Part shown: piece by piece, positions 7,831 through 17,628 of the stretch
Layout of the letters: each line of letters begins with the position of its first letter
How positions within the stretch are numbered: the stretch's first letter is position 1
NCBI RefSeq assembly: GCF_024330105.1
Contig: NZ_JANDHW010000006.1
Coordinates: forward strand, 182,437 to 246,436
Direction: 5' to 3'
Source of the DNA: Coprobacter tertius
GTDB lineage: Bacteria > Bacteroidota > Bacteroidia > Bacteroidales > Coprobacteraceae
DNA: 64,000 nucleotides
Translations under genes and position numbers: made by a program
The notes under the pieces: model-generated
What the model was told of the DNA's origin: nothing
The model's input: the letters and a program-made list of their open reading frames with translations, nothing else
Databases searched by the model: none

Positions 7831-10800
7831 TTAATGTTTTTTCTCCTCCGATTTCGGTAATTTTCGTTCCGGCATAATTTTCTCCTGCAATGACTGAAAT
7901 ACGATAAACAATATAGGAACGATAAACAACAAAGCTATCGTACCGATTAGCATGCCACCAACCGTACCCACACCAATCGAAATATTACCATTCGCTCCCA
8001 CACCGGATGCAAACATTAAAGGTAACATACCGAAGATCATGGTAAGAGAAGTCATCAGAATAGGACGAAACCTAACTTGAGCTGCCGATACTGCTGCTTG
8101 TGTAATTGTCAACCCCTGACGGCGACGTTCAGATGCATATTCGGTCAACAGAATAGCAGTTTTCGCCAATAAACCGATCAACATAATTAATCCGATCTGC
8201 AAATAAATATTATTTTCCAAACCAAACATCCGGGCAAAAAGGAAACTTCCTGCCAACCCGAACGGTACAGAAAGAATAACCGCAATCGGAATAAAAAGGC
8301 TTTCATATAAAGCACATAATATCAAATAAATGAACACCACGCAAATTATAAAAATAAGAGTCGTTGTGCTTCCGGTAGAAGCCTCTTCCCGTGACATTCC
8401 ACCAAACTCGAACCCATAACCGGCCGGTAAAATTTCCTCAGCCACTTCACGAACAGCCTGTATTGCCTGTCCCGAACTGTATCCGGAAGCCGGAGTTCCA
8501 TTGACGGTAATGGCTGAAAAAAGGTTAAAACGGGAAAGAGTTTCCGCCCCATATACTCGAGTAAGTGTAAGATATTGACTTACCGGAGACATTTTACCGT
8601 CGGAATTACGCACAAACATATTATTTAATGCTTCGGTATCTAACCGATATTCAGGAGATGCCTGCACCATAACACGATATAACTTCGAAAAACGATTCAT
8701 ATTCGAGGCATAATTACCTCCGATATAACCCGATAAAACATTCAACACATCGTTTGGCGATACTCCGTTACGTTTACAGCGAGCAGCATCGACCTCTACC
8801 AGATATTGTGGAAATTTTGTATCGAAAGAAGTCGTAGCCCGAGCAATTTCAGGTCTTGCATTCAGTTTATCGATCATCTGACGGGTATATTTTAAAAGGT
8901 CTTCTATTGTACCGCCTTTCTGATCCTGAACATAAATTTCGAAACCGCTACTTACGCCGTAACCGGGGATCATCGGTTGAGCAAAAGCCATAATCTGTGC
9001 CGATGCAATATCATCGGTACGCCGGTATATTTCATCAATAACAGAGTTTATGTCATCTCCTTTTTCGGTTCGTTCATCCCACTGTTTCAAACGAATTATA
9101 AACATTCCGTTAGCCGCACCCTGACCGCTTATCATACCATTACCCGTTACTTTAGAGAACATCCTGATTTGGGGAATATTGCTGATACGCTTGTCTATCT
9201 CATCCATTACGATCTTGGTTTCTTCCAAATTGCTTCCCGGTGAAGTACGGACATCTACGAATATCGTACCCATATCTTCCTGTGGGACAAGACCTGTTTT
9301 AGTCGTTTTCATGAGAATAAATAATCCGGACGCAGCGACAACAAATAATACCGCTGCCAGCCATTTACGCTTAAACATAAAAAAGACCCCCGATTTATAT
9401 TTCATAACCACTCGGTGGAAAGCGGTATCGAATGCAATGTGAAAACGAGACGAAAAACTTAATTTCTCCCCTTTTTTCGCATCAGCATGGGGCGTCATAA
9501 TAAGTGCACAAAGCGCCGGACTCAGTGTCATAGCATTTACTAACGATATAGCAACCGCGACAGCCATCGTCAAACCGAACTGCGTATAAAAGGTACCGGT
9601 TGTCCCTCCCATAAAACAAACAGGAATAAATACAGCCATAAAAACAAAAGTCGTCGTAACGAGTGCCGAAGTAATATTTCCCATTGCGTCGATTGTTGCC
9701 AAATAAGGTGACTTATAGCCCTCATCGAATTTAGCTTGCACCGCCTCGACCACAACAATAGCATCATCTACAACTGTTCCGATCACAAGAACCAAGGCGA
9801 ACAGAGTGAGCATATTAAGACTGAACCCGGCGACATATAAAAAAGCGAAAGTTCCTATCAGGGACACAACAATCGAAATAGCCGGAATAAATGTTGAACG
9901 TAAACTCTGTAAAAAAACATATACAACCAAAATTACCAGTATAATAGCCTCTACCAAAGTTTTTATCACATTTTTAATGGAAGCATCAAGAAAATCTTTA
10001 GAACTCATCAAGTCAACCAATTCCATTCCTTTCGGTAAACTTTTCGATATTTCTGCTACCACTTTATCGATCTCTTCGATAATCTCGTTAGCGTTTGATC
10101 CCGACGTCTGAGCAATCATACAGTTAGATCCGGGATGCCCGTTAACCTCTCCGATATAAGTATAAGCTCTGGCCCCTAATTCAACTTTAGCGACATCCTT
10201 CAATCTTAACAATTCCCCATCGGGCAAAGAACGTATCACCAAATTCTCAAAATCGGTTTCCTGTTCGTAACGCCCTCGATACTTCAATACATACTGAAAC
10301 GTATTTTCCGATTCGGCACCCAACGTTCCGGTCGGTGCCTCCAGATTCTGTTCATCGAGTACCGTTGTGATATCTCCCGGAACTAATCCGTATTTTGACA
10401 TTTTACCCGGATCGAGCCATATTCGCAACGAGTAATCTGAACCCATTACGTTTACTTCTCCAACACCGGCAATACGTGCCAGACGAGGCTCTATGTTTAT
10501 TTTCAGATAATTATTAAGAAAATTTTCATCAAATGTATTATCCGGACTATAAAGCGCTAAAGCTTTAATATTACTAGTCTGCCGTTTACGTACTGTTATA
10601 CCGCTACGGGTCACCTCTGCAGGCAAAAGCCCTTGTGCCGAGGCAATACGATTCTGCACATTTACGGTTGCCATATCGGGATCGGTCCCCTGCCTGAAAT
10701 AAATCGTAATCCTGGCCGATCCCGTATTCGTTGCAGATGATACCATATACATCATATTCTCTACCCCATTCAGAGCTTCTTCAAGCGGAACGACCACACT

Positions 10801-10980
10801 TTTTTGCACCGTCTCGGCATTAGCTCCGGTATAACTGGCAGAAACACTAACGGTGGGAGGAGCAATCTCGGGGAACTGTTCGACCGGAAGTTGCGAAAGA
10901 CCAATAAGTCCTACGATCAAAATTACGACTGAGATGACCCCTGCCAATATCGGCCGGTCGATAAATGTTTTTATCTTCAT
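7831..10980 (-). CDS. RND system 1: inner membrane HAE-1 multidrug efflux pump (AcrB-like)
   Basis: Proton-driven exporter of hydrophobic and amphiphilic compounds, working as a trimer with the adaptor and channel of the same operon. At 1049 residues it has the full AcrB length. The N-terminus FIDRPILAGVISVVILIVG is the standard first transmembrane helix, and the proton-relay Asp pair is Asp405-Asp406 in [10 protein letters not shown] of TM4. The typical RFRPILMTSLTMIFGMLPL segment lies near the end, and a lysine/glutamate-rich cytoplasmic tail follows. Substrates cannot be read from sequence. The gene starts 8 bases after the adaptor gene. Confidence 0.96.
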   Translation of the reverse strand: MKIKTFIDRPILAGVISVVILIVGLIGLSQLPVEQFPEIAPPTVSVSASYTGANAETVQKSVVVPLEEALNGVENMMYMVSSATNTGSARITIYFRQGTDPDMATVNVQNRIASAQGLLPAEVTRSGITVRKRQTSNIKALALYSPDNTFDENFLNNYLKINIEPRLARIAGVGEVNVMGSDYSLRIWLDPGKMSKYGLVPGDITTVLDEQNLEAPTGTLGAESENTFQYVLKYRGRYEQETDFENLVIRSLPDGELLRLKDVAKVELGARAYTYIGEVNGHPGSNCMIAQTSGSNANEIIEEIDKVVAEISKSLPKGMELVDLMSSKDFLDASIKNVIKTLVEAIILVILVVYVFLQSLRSTFIPAISIVVSLIGTFAFLYVAGFSLNMLTLFALVLVIGTVVDDAIVVVEAVQAKFDEGYKSPYLATIDAMGNITSALVTTTFVFMAVFIPVCFMGGTTGTFYTQFGLTMAVAVAISLVNAMTLSPALCALIMTPHADAKKGEKLSFSSRFHIAFDTAFHRVVMKYKSGVFFMFKRKWLAAVLFVVAASGLFILMKTTKTGLVPQEDMGTIFVDVRTSPGSNLEETKIVMDEIDKRISNIPQIRMFSKVTGNGMISGQGAANGMFIIRLKQWDERTEKGDDINSVIDEIYRRTDDIASAQIMAFAQPMIPGYGVSSGFEIYVQDQKGGTIEDLLKYTRQMIDKLNARPEIARATTSFDTKFPQYLVEVDAARCKRNGVSPNDVLNVLSGYIGGNYASNMNRFSKLYRVMVQASPEYRLDTEALNNMFVRNSDGKMSPVSQYLTLTRVYGAETLSRFNLFSAITVNGTPASGYSSGQAIQAVREVAEEILPAGYGFEFGGMSREEASTGSTTTLIFIICVVFIYLILCALYESLFIPIAVILSVPFGLAGSFLFARMFGLENNIYLQIGLIMLIGLLAKTAILLTEYASERRRQGLTITQAAVSAAQVRFRPILMTSLTMIFGMLPLMFASGVGANGNISIGVGTVGGMLIGTIALLFIVPILFIVFQSLQEKIMPERKLPKSEEKKH

Positions 10981-10988
10981 AATCCTGA

Positions 10989-12092
10989 TTATTCCTGGTT
11001 AACCTGATTTTCTATTACTGTTCCTTCTCTCACCAATCCGGCTCCTTCGGCGATAATTACATCTCCAGGTTCAAGCCCCGACTCCACAATATATTCAGTG
11101 CCGTTATTTAAACGGAATATTTCAACCGGAGCAGAACAAGCCTTACCATCAATCACTTTATATACAAATACTCTGTTTTGCAATTCGTAAGTAGCCGCTT
11201 GCGGAATTACCAAACATTTCGTTCTTACGGTCGGAACAATCACAGTTGCACTCCCTCCGTTTCTTAATAACTGATCGGGATTTTTAAAACTAGCCCTCAA
11301 ACTAACGGCCCCCGTACCTTCGTCAACAGTTCCGCTAATCGCATCTATTCTACCGGGATGAGAATATGCTGTACCATTACTCAATAGAAGCTCTACATCA
11401 GGCATTTGCTGTATAGCTTTCTGTAGTGAACCGTATTGACTTATCAGATCTAATATCTGATTCTCATTCATCGAAAAATAAGCATAAATTTCTTCGTCAT
11501 CCGAAACCGTAACCAATGGCTCGGTAATACTACTGCCGACAAGAGCACCTACCCGATAAGGGATCATACTCGCTACACCGTCTACCGGACTTTTTACTTC
11601 TGTATAAGAAAGGCTATTACGGGCATTTGTCTCATCGGCCTTTGCTTGCGCTAAAGCAGCCTGTGCCTGTGTTAAAGCATTACGAGCCGTAAGTAGATCA
11701 AACTCTGAAACCACATTTTCCTTATATAATTCATCTTTACTTTCAGCAGTTAGTTTTGCTGTAGCCAGCTTGGCCTCTGCACTTTTAACATTAGCAACAG
11801 CAGTTTCTAAAGCCGCTTTATAAGGGACCTGATCGATAATAAACAAAGTCTGCCCTTTATGAACAGCATCCCCTTCATTGAGACGTATTTCGGTTATAAT
11901 ACCACTTACCTGCGGTCGTATTTCTACAAATTGACGACCTTTAAGTGCTGCAGAATAATCGGTTTTCAACGTCCTGTCGCTAAATTCTACCTTTAATGTT
12001 TTATACTTGGTACCTACTTCCTCCTGTTGTTTTTTTGCACAAGACCACAATAGTACCAAACCCGATACACAAAAAACGATGAATTTTCTCAT
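10989..12092 (-). CDS. RND system 1: periplasmic adaptor lipoprotein (AcrA-like)
   Basis: Membrane-fusion protein that links pump and outer membrane channel. It has 367 residues with a lipoprotein signal ending LLWSC (Cys18). The lipoyl/barrel-sandwich halves are visible: RPQVSGIITEIRLNEGDAVHKGQ and YTEVKSPVDGVASMIPYRVG, separated by an alanine-rich coiled-coil hairpin at about residues 85-150. It is the first gene of the operon, and the 276-base gap upstream faces a LytS/LytTR two-component system, with a direct-repeat operator in that gap. Confidence 0.95.
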   Translation of the reverse strand: MRKFIVFCVSGLVLLWSCAKKQQEEVGTKYKTLKVEFSDRTLKTDYSAALKGRQFVEIRPQVSGIITEIRLNEGDAVHKGQTLFIIDQVPYKAALETAVANVKSAEAKLATAKLTAESKDELYKENVVSEFDLLTARNALTQAQAALAQAKADETNARNSLSYTEVKSPVDGVASMIPYRVGALVGSSITEPLVTVSDDEEIYAYFSMNENQILDLISQYGSLQKAIQQMPDVELLLSNGTAYSHPGRIDAISGTVDEGTGAVSLRASFKNPDQLLRNGGSATVIVPTVRTKCLVIPQAATYELQNRVFVYKVIDGKACSAPVEIFRLNNGTEYIVESGLEPGDVIIAEGAGLVREGTVIENQVNQE

Positions 12093-12153
12093 TATATTTA
12101 CTCATTGATATTATTAACTCTCTAATATTGAGAAAGGAATAAAAGCTTGGAAA

Positions 12154-12161
12154 CAAAAATA
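12154..12161 (-). promoter_or_regulatory. Candidate -7 element of the RND system 1 operon
   Basis: On the minus strand the sequence reads TATTTTTG, matching TAnnTTTG. At the expected -33 place (12181-12184) there is no TTTG, but the direct-repeat operator begins right there at 12185, which would fit an activator-dependent promoter. Confidence 0.45.
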
Positions 12162-12184
12162 AACCGTTTATGTATATATACTGT

Positions 12185-12224
12185 AAATGTGTTGACGAAC
12201 GACGGAAATGTGTTGACGAATGAC
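12185..12224. promoter_or_regulatory. Tandem direct repeat, likely LytTR regulator binding site
   Basis: Two 19-bp copies of AAATGTGTTGACGAAYGAC, at 12185-12203 and 12206-12224, identical at 18 of 19 bases and spaced with a period of 21 bp (two helix turns). LytTR-domain regulators bind pairs of direct repeats of this spacing, and the gene for such a regulator is the second gene downstream. The repeat sits between the divergent promoters of the efflux operon and the two-component genes. Seen directly: repeat and spacing. Inferred: the binding protein. Confidence 0.7.
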
Positions 12225-12236
12225 AATTATTTACTG

Positions 12237-12267
12237 TTTGCTGTATAATAGCAAAGGGTTATCTTTG
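12237..12267 (+). promoter_or_regulatory. Promoter of the LytS/LytTR two-component genes
   Basis: TTTG at 12237-12240, 19-base spacer, TATCTTTG at 12260-12267: a full match to the Bacteroidetes sigma-ABfr consensus. The direct-repeat operator ends 12 bases before the -33 element. The leader to the ATG at 12369 is about 95 bases. Confidence 0.75.
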
Positions 12268-12368
12268 CATATAGCATAATTAAAAAATATAAAACAATAA
12301 TTAATCCTAAAAATTACTCATCGATACCTTATAAAATACATCAATCAAAGACAATTTAAAATAAATAT

Positions 12369-13376
12369 ATGAAATACCCCAAAATAGCTTTATATGTAGA
12401 TCTCATTTTCTGTCTTATCGTAATGCCACTCATCATTATGTTGGTACCGATTGATAAATGGATCAAAAACAATTATTTATTTGTAATAACTCTCATTATT
12501 TACCTTTACGCTCTTTATTTTACTTACCGTAAAGTTAATCTGCCTTCATTATTCATACAGCACAAGTTCGGCCGTATCATACTCATCATCATTCTATTAT
12601 TAAGCGTTACAGAACTGCTTACTCATTTCCCTTTGCCCGATATTCATAACTCAAAACTATCTATAAATTTCAGAAAACATCTTCATGCCCAAACAATCTG
12701 GTTCTTTTTCCTGATTATTTCAGGATTTAGTTTGGCCATAGAAATAGCATTCGAACTATTTCGCCAGATATTATCGAAACAAGAAATAGAAACTGCAAAA
12801 AATAAAGCAGAACTGGCACTGTATAAAGCTCAAATCAATCCTCATTTCCTTTTCAATACTCTAAATGCACTTTACGGACTTGCCATAACCAAGTCGGACC
12901 ACACGGAATCGGCTTTCGTAAAATTCTCGAATATTTTAAAATACATGTATACCAACTCCTCCTCAGAAACCATAGATGTAGGAAAAGAAATCGATTATAT
13001 CAGACAATACGTCGATTTGCAGTTATTACGTCTCAACCGGCATACACAAGTTATTTTTGAAAGTCAAACCGATGAGGAACAAATACAAATTCCTCCGATG
13101 ATACTTATAACTTTCGTGGAAAACGCTTTTAAATACGGAACATCATCAGACGAAGACTGTTCTATCATAATACGTATCATAGTAAAAGAAGGTATTTTAA
13201 ATTTTGAAACTCATAATGCCATTATGAAAAACATTCAGGGTAAAAGCTCCACCATCGGTATCGAAAACTGCCGTAAACGGCTGGAATTACTATATCCGGG
13301 ACGTTTTTCTTTGGATATAACAAAAGATACTGAAAAAAATACATTTAAAACTCGGTTAATCATACGACTCCGATGA
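12369..13376 (+). CDS. LytS-type membrane sensor histidine kinase
   Basis: A 335-residue kinase with four transmembrane segments in the first 140 or so residues and almost no periplasmic sensing domain, so it probably senses a membrane-related signal. A short coiled coil (about residues 135-155) leads to the His_kinase domain, with the phospho-accepting His in AQINPHFLFNTLNALYG. The ATP-binding domain shows the N-box FVENAFKYG and the C-terminal GIENCRKRLELLYPG. This is the LytS/YehU-like family that pairs with LytTR regulators. The stop overlaps the start of the next gene by 4 bases (ATGA). Its position and the shared repeat suggest it controls the divergent efflux operon. Confidence 0.95.
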   Translation: MKYPKIALYVDLIFCLIVMPLIIMLVPIDKWIKNNYLFVITLIIYLYALYFTYRKVNLPSLFIQHKFGRIILIIILLLSVTELLTHFPLPDIHNSKLSINFRKHLHAQTIWFFFLIISGFSLAIEIAFELFRQILSKQEIETAKNKAELALYKAQINPHFLFNTLNALYGLAITKSDHTESAFVKFSNILKYMYTNSSSETIDVGKEIDYIRQYVDLQLLRLNRHTQVIFESQTDEEQIQIPPMILITFVENAFKYGTSSDEDCSIIIRIIVKEGILNFETHNAIMKNIQGKSSTIGIENCRKRLELLYPGRFSLDITKDTEKNTFKTRLIIRLR

Positions 13377-14089
13377 AAAATATCAGTTGCATTGCCATAG
13401 ACGACGAACCCATAGCTCTGCTTGTTATCAGCCGTTTCTGTGAACGTAAAGGAGGATTGGATTTAACGACTTTCAGTGAACCTCGTTTAGGACTAGAAGA
13501 AATCTTACGGCGCAAACCCGATTTGGTATTCCTCGACATCGAAATGAATAGTATCAGCGGACTTGATGTAGCCAAGATTCTTCCGAAAGAATGTTGTCTT
13601 ATTTTTACTACCGCACATGCGCAGTACGCGCTCAACGGATTCGATCTCGATGCAGTAGATTTTCTGCACAAACCCATAGCGTACGACCGTTTTGAACATG
13701 CGGTAAATAAAGCAATGCATTTTATTGAAATTCGTCATAATAAAATTTCAAAAGACAATACGCAAGAAACAATTGTCGTAAAACAAGAATATAATAGTGT
13801 TTCAATTGCTGTTTCCGATATATTTTATATCGAAGCGTTAGAAAACTATATAAAAATTTTCAGAACCAACGGAAATAATATTATTTCCCGCATAAATATA
13901 AAATCAATCTATGAGATACTTCCTAAAAACCGCTTTTTACGGGTACATCGCTCATATATTATACCAATCGATAAAGTAGAACAATTTTCTAAACAAGAAA
14001 TAAAACTAAAAAATATCTCGATTCCGATTCCGGTAGGAAGAAGCTATGCAAAAGAAGTATATACAGTTCTATCTCATAAAAATTTGTAA
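13373..14089 (+). CDS. LytTR-family response regulator
   Basis: A 238-residue regulator. The receiver domain (about residues 1-120) has the acidic pair in IAIDDEP, the phospho-acceptor Asp55 in LVFLDIEM, and the conserved Lys in FLHKPIAYDRF. The C-terminal LytTR DNA-binding domain (about residues 135-235) shows DIFYIEALENYIKIF and FLRVHRSYIIPIDKVEQF. It overlaps the kinase gene by 4 bases and is surely its partner. The most likely targets are the 21-bp-period repeat at 12185-12224, so its own operon and the RND system 1 operon. Confidence 0.95.
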   Translation: MKNISCIAIDDEPIALLVISRFCERKGGLDLTTFSEPRLGLEEILRRKPDLVFLDIEMNSISGLDVAKILPKECCLIFTTAHAQYALNGFDLDAVDFLHKPIAYDRFEHAVNKAMHFIEIRHNKISKDNTQETIVVKQEYNSVSIAVSDIFYIEALENYIKIFRTNGNNIISRINIKSIYEILPKNRFLRVHRSYIIPIDKVEQFSKQEIKLKNISIPIPVGRSYAKEVYTVLSHKNL

Positions 14090-14130
14090 TTTTTCAAAAT
14101 AAAGCCAGAAAAACTTTATATCGGTTCCTA

Positions 14131-14186
14131 TACGCAAAAACCAGAGCGTAACGAATACTATTTCAGCTTATTCGCAACGCTCTGGT
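14131..14186 (-). terminator. Terminator of the tricorn-like protease gene
   Basis: An 11-bp stem (14139-14149 with 14176-14186) extended inward by further pairs after a two-base mismatch. On the minus strand a run of five T follows. It lies between two convergent genes and may also stop the LytTR transcript. Confidence 0.65.
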
Positions 14187-14275
14187 TAAAAACGTCATCT
14201 GCATATTTGTTTATTCTAACTTTCAATGCAGAAAACACCAACAATAGATAAATTACAACTTATAGAAACCTCTAT

Positions 14276-17200
14276 TTATTTTTTCTTTACCTGGATTTCT
14301 TTCAGTAACGTTTCAACCGCTTTTTCAAGTTGCTTATCTTCTCCCTTCAATTGTGTATAAGGATCGTTATAAACTTCGATATCTGGCATAAGTTCCTGAT
14401 TTTCGAGATAATTTCCTCTCATATCCTGACACCCTACCTGAGGAATACCGAAAACGATAGAGGGATCGATCTGTCCTTCCCACCATACCGCAGTCATCGT
14501 TCCGGGAACAGGAGCCCCAACGAGCTTTCCTATTTTCAATTCCTTATATACAAACGGGAAACCATGAGCATTACTGTAATTATCCTCGCAAACCAACACA
14601 CATGAAGGTTTCGTCCATTCGTTATAAGGATCACTTCCGATATACTGACCTCGAGGAACAAAACGCTGATATTCTTTTCCACTCAATAAACGAGCAAGAT
14701 CTTCATGTAACCAGCCGCCGCCGTTATGACGGGTATCAACGACCACTGCATCACAATTACGATATCTCCCCAGTAAGTCGCTATACACTTTTCTGAAACT
14801 CTGGCTATCCATACTTCTTACATGCACATAGCCTATACGGCCGTTCGACAATTTTTCTACAATATCCCGACGTCCTTCTACCCAACGATCATATAAAAGC
14901 TGATTTTGTTGGCCATAGCTAATCGCTTTTACCGTTTCTTCAAACTTTTTACCATCCTGAGATTTCACCGTTAATAACACTTTGCGCCCCACTTTTCCTT
15001 CAAGTAAAGGGAAATAATCCATCCCTTTTTTCACCTCTACTCCATCTATTTTTTCAATAATACAGCCGGCTTCTATTTTGCTTTTCTTTTGTTTGAAAGG
15101 TCCTTTATCGATCACTTCCTTAACTTTCAACCCGTCACCATCATATTTATCTTCATAGAATAAGCCGAGAGCAGCCGTAGGGAAAGCACCGCCTCTACCA
15201 CTATAACGGGCACCGGTATGCGAAGCATTGAGTTCTCCAAGCATTTCGCTCAACATTTCGGTAAAGTCATAGTTATTATTTATGTAGGGTAAAAATCTTT
15301 CATAAATTTTTTTATAACCTTTCCAATCGATACCATGTATATCGGGATCATAAAACTTGTCGGTAACCTGTTGCCATGCATGATCGAATATATATTTGCG
15401 TTCATCATAAGGACGCTGGTCGAAATCTGCCGCAAAAGAAATCGATTTTGTAGAATTTCCTGAGATCTCGATTTTCTTCATATTTCCCCCCGACAACATA
15501 AATACATTTTTCTGATCTTTATCGGTAAGCAAAGATCCGGCCCCTACTCCTTTTATAAGAATACGAGTCGTATTTTCTTTCAGATTATGTTCCCACAAAT
15601 CAAAACCTCCTTCAAAAGCCGCCAGATAATAGAGTTTATCACCTTTGGGAGAAAGCAGTGCATCACCAAGAAACGAAGAATTTACCGTAAGCCTTTTTAC
15701 CCGATCACGACAATTCTCAAGATCGAGTTCCAAAGGTTTTACTTCCTCTTTTTTATCCTTATCGGTCTTGGTTTTCTTCTCTTTATTTTCTTTTCCAGAG
15801 TCACTTTCTTTCTTATCTTTTTTCTCTTTTTCAGCTTCTTCGATCAATGCAAGATCTTCTTTACTCATATTAAAACGATCATAAGCATCGAGATCGAAAA
15901 ACATAATATATACATCGGCCTGAGCACCCCAACTGCCATGACTGCGATATCCAGCCCGGTCACTTTTCCAAATCATAGCCTTTCCGCCAAGTACCCATTT
16001 GGCATTTCCATCACTGTACCCGCTTTGAGTAAGATTATACATTTCTCCTTTTCCATCGGCATTCAATAACACGACATCCTTATTATTCCAACCTCCCGTA
16101 CCGATAAAATCAGACAAAATCCATTTGCTATCAGGACTCCAGGTAAAATTTTGATCACCGTCAGAATAAGAATACTGGTATTTACCGTCCATCACAGTAC
16201 GTACAGCCTTGGTTTTCAAATTTATCACTTTTATCGCCGTACGATCTTCAAGAAAAGCAACCTCTTTTCCGTCAGGGCTATATTTCGGTTCAAATGAAGT
16301 TTTATTTGAATTTGTCAAACATTCTTCTTTTATTTCGGTAGCATAAGTAAACTGTTTCTCATTCTCTCTAACAATTGTTGCCTGATAAACCTGCCAGCAG
16401 CCATTTCTTTCAGAGGAATATACTAAACTCCTTCCATCAGGAGAAAACTCGATATTTCTTTCTTGACAAGGAGTATTCGTAATACGTTTTGTGGTATTAT
16501 AATCGACCGAAGTAACAAAAACATCTCCACGTACGATAAAAGCAACTTCTTTTCCGTCCGGCGAAACAGCCATATCGCTTGCTCCGTTATACCGGACTTG
16601 TTTTACAACATCCGCATCATTACGATCGGTTATAATCGTAACCGGAACTTTTACCGGTTTCTCTCCAGGCATCATCGTATATATATCGCCGTCATAACCG
16701 AAACATAATCTACCTTTATCAGAAACTGTAAGAAAACGTACCGGATTTTTATCAAACGACGTTATCTGTGTGGAAACCGTAGCATCTATATCCCTCTTAA
16801 AAACATTAAAAGATCCTTTTTCTTCACTTAGATAATAAAAAGATTTTCCATCAGGAGCCCAAACCGGATCTCGGTCTTCTCCTCTGAATTGCGTCTGTTT
16901 ACGATAAGCCCGATCTCCCTTATCAACACATAACCATATATCTCTTGTTATCGAAGAAACATGATGCTTTCTCCAAGCATCTTCATATCCTTTTTTATCA
17001 TAATATAAAAAAGATTTCCCGTCTTTATCGAATGAAATTCTTTCCATAGGCATCGATGAGAACATAACAGGACGTCCTCCTTTTACATTCACCTCATAAA
17101 TCTGCGGAAACTGTCCTGAAGGAAATTGGGCATCTTCTGCCGAAGGCATAATATAAGAAGTAAAAAGTAGGCGTTCGTTATCTCTAAACGCAACCGGATA

Positions 17201-17530
17201 TTCCGCTCCCGAATAAGTAGTAACGCGTTGAGGCTCACCTCCGAGAACAGAGACAACATATACATCCATACTCCCCCGGCGATCAGATGCAAAAGCAATC
17301 GACCTCCCATCGGGACTCCATACCGGTCGTGTATCATAAGCAGGATTACTAGTTAATTGCATCGCTTTTCCCCCGGTTACAGGTACAGTAAAAATATCAC
17401 CCTTAAATGTAAAAGCAATGGTAGAACCATCAGGTGAAATCGCACTATAACGCAACCATTTAGGCGCATCTACAGCATAAAGAGATAATGTAAGGGCCCA
17501 CACAAACAAGCCCGCAAAGAGTTTCTTCAT
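14276..17530 (-). CDS. Tricorn-like S41 peptidase with beta-propeller and PDZ domains
   Basis: Large exported protease related to archaeal tricorn, likely degrading peptides in the periplasm. The start is placed at 17530, not at 17575, because MKKLFAGLFVWALTLSLYAVD is then a clean signal peptide; this gives 1084 residues. Many SPDGKEVAF-type WD40-like blades make two propellers (about residues 20-540). A lysine/glutamate-rich linker follows (about 560-600), then a helical region, a PDZ domain (about 800-880) and the S41 core. Tricorn's catalytic residues can be matched: Ser770-His771 (NASHTGARY), Ser986 (DNYSNAHGF), Glu1043 (YLENQELMPDIEV). The residue after the nucleophile is Asn, where tricorn has Asp. 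It stands as a single gene downstream of the second RND operon. Confidence 0.93.
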   Translation of the reverse strand: MKKLFAGLFVWALTLSLYAVDAPKWLRYSAISPDGSTIAFTFKGDIFTVPVTGGKAMQLTSNPAYDTRPVWSPDGRSIAFASDRRGSMDVYVVSVLGGEPQRVTTYSGAEYPVAFRDNERLLFTSYIMPSAEDAQFPSGQFPQIYEVNVKGGRPVMFSSMPMERISFDKDGKSFLYYDKKGYEDAWRKHHVSSITRDIWLCVDKGDRAYRKQTQFRGEDRDPVWAPDGKSFYYLSEEKGSFNVFKRDIDATVSTQITSFDKNPVRFLTVSDKGRLCFGYDGDIYTMMPGEKPVKVPVTIITDRNDADVVKQVRYNGASDMAVSPDGKEVAFIVRGDVFVTSVDYNTTKRITNTPCQERNIEFSPDGRSLVYSSERNGCWQVYQATIVRENEKQFTYATEIKEECLTNSNKTSFEPKYSPDGKEVAFLEDRTAIKVINLKTKAVRTVMDGKYQYSYSDGDQNFTWSPDSKWILSDFIGTGGWNNKDVVLLNADGKGEMYNLTQSGYSDGNAKWVLGGKAMIWKSDRAGYRSHGSWGAQADVYIMFFDLDAYDRFNMSKEDLALIEEAEKEKKDKKESDSGKENKEKKTKTDKDKKEEVKPLELDLENCRDRVKRLTVNSSFLGDALLSPKGDKLYYLAAFEGGFDLWEHNLKENTTRILIKGVGAGSLLTDKDQKNVFMLSGGNMKKIEISGNSTKSISFAADFDQRPYDERKYIFDHAWQQVTDKFYDPDIHGIDWKGYKKIYERFLPYINNNYDFTEMLSEMLGELNASHTGARYSGRGGAFPTAALGLFYEDKYDGDGLKVKEVIDKGPFKQKKSKIEAGCIIEKIDGVEVKKGMDYFPLLEGKVGRKVLLTVKSQDGKKFEETVKAISYGQQNQLLYDRWVEGRRDIVEKLSNGRIGYVHVRSMDSQSFRKVYSDLLGRYRNCDAVVVDTRHNGGGWLHEDLARLLSGKEYQRFVPRGQYIGSDPYNEWTKPSCVLVCEDNYSNAHGFPFVYKELKIGKLVGAPVPGTMTAVWWEGQIDPSIVFGIPQVGCQDMRGNYLENQELMPDIEVYNDPYTQLKGEDKQLEKAVETLLKEIQVKKK

Positions 17531-17628
17531 TTTAAGATTGTTTTTTGTTTGGTTAATTAGGGTTTCGATTTTCAAAGATAAGATTTTAGACTTATAAAAA
17601 CGAACTAAACCGAGAAACTTTCACAACT

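Noticed and set aside
15587..16069. A phenylalanine-rich plus-strand frame in the tricorn-like gene
   Set aside because: It is the complement of the lysine/glutamate-rich linker (AAA/GAA codons read as TTT/TTC), not a membrane protein.
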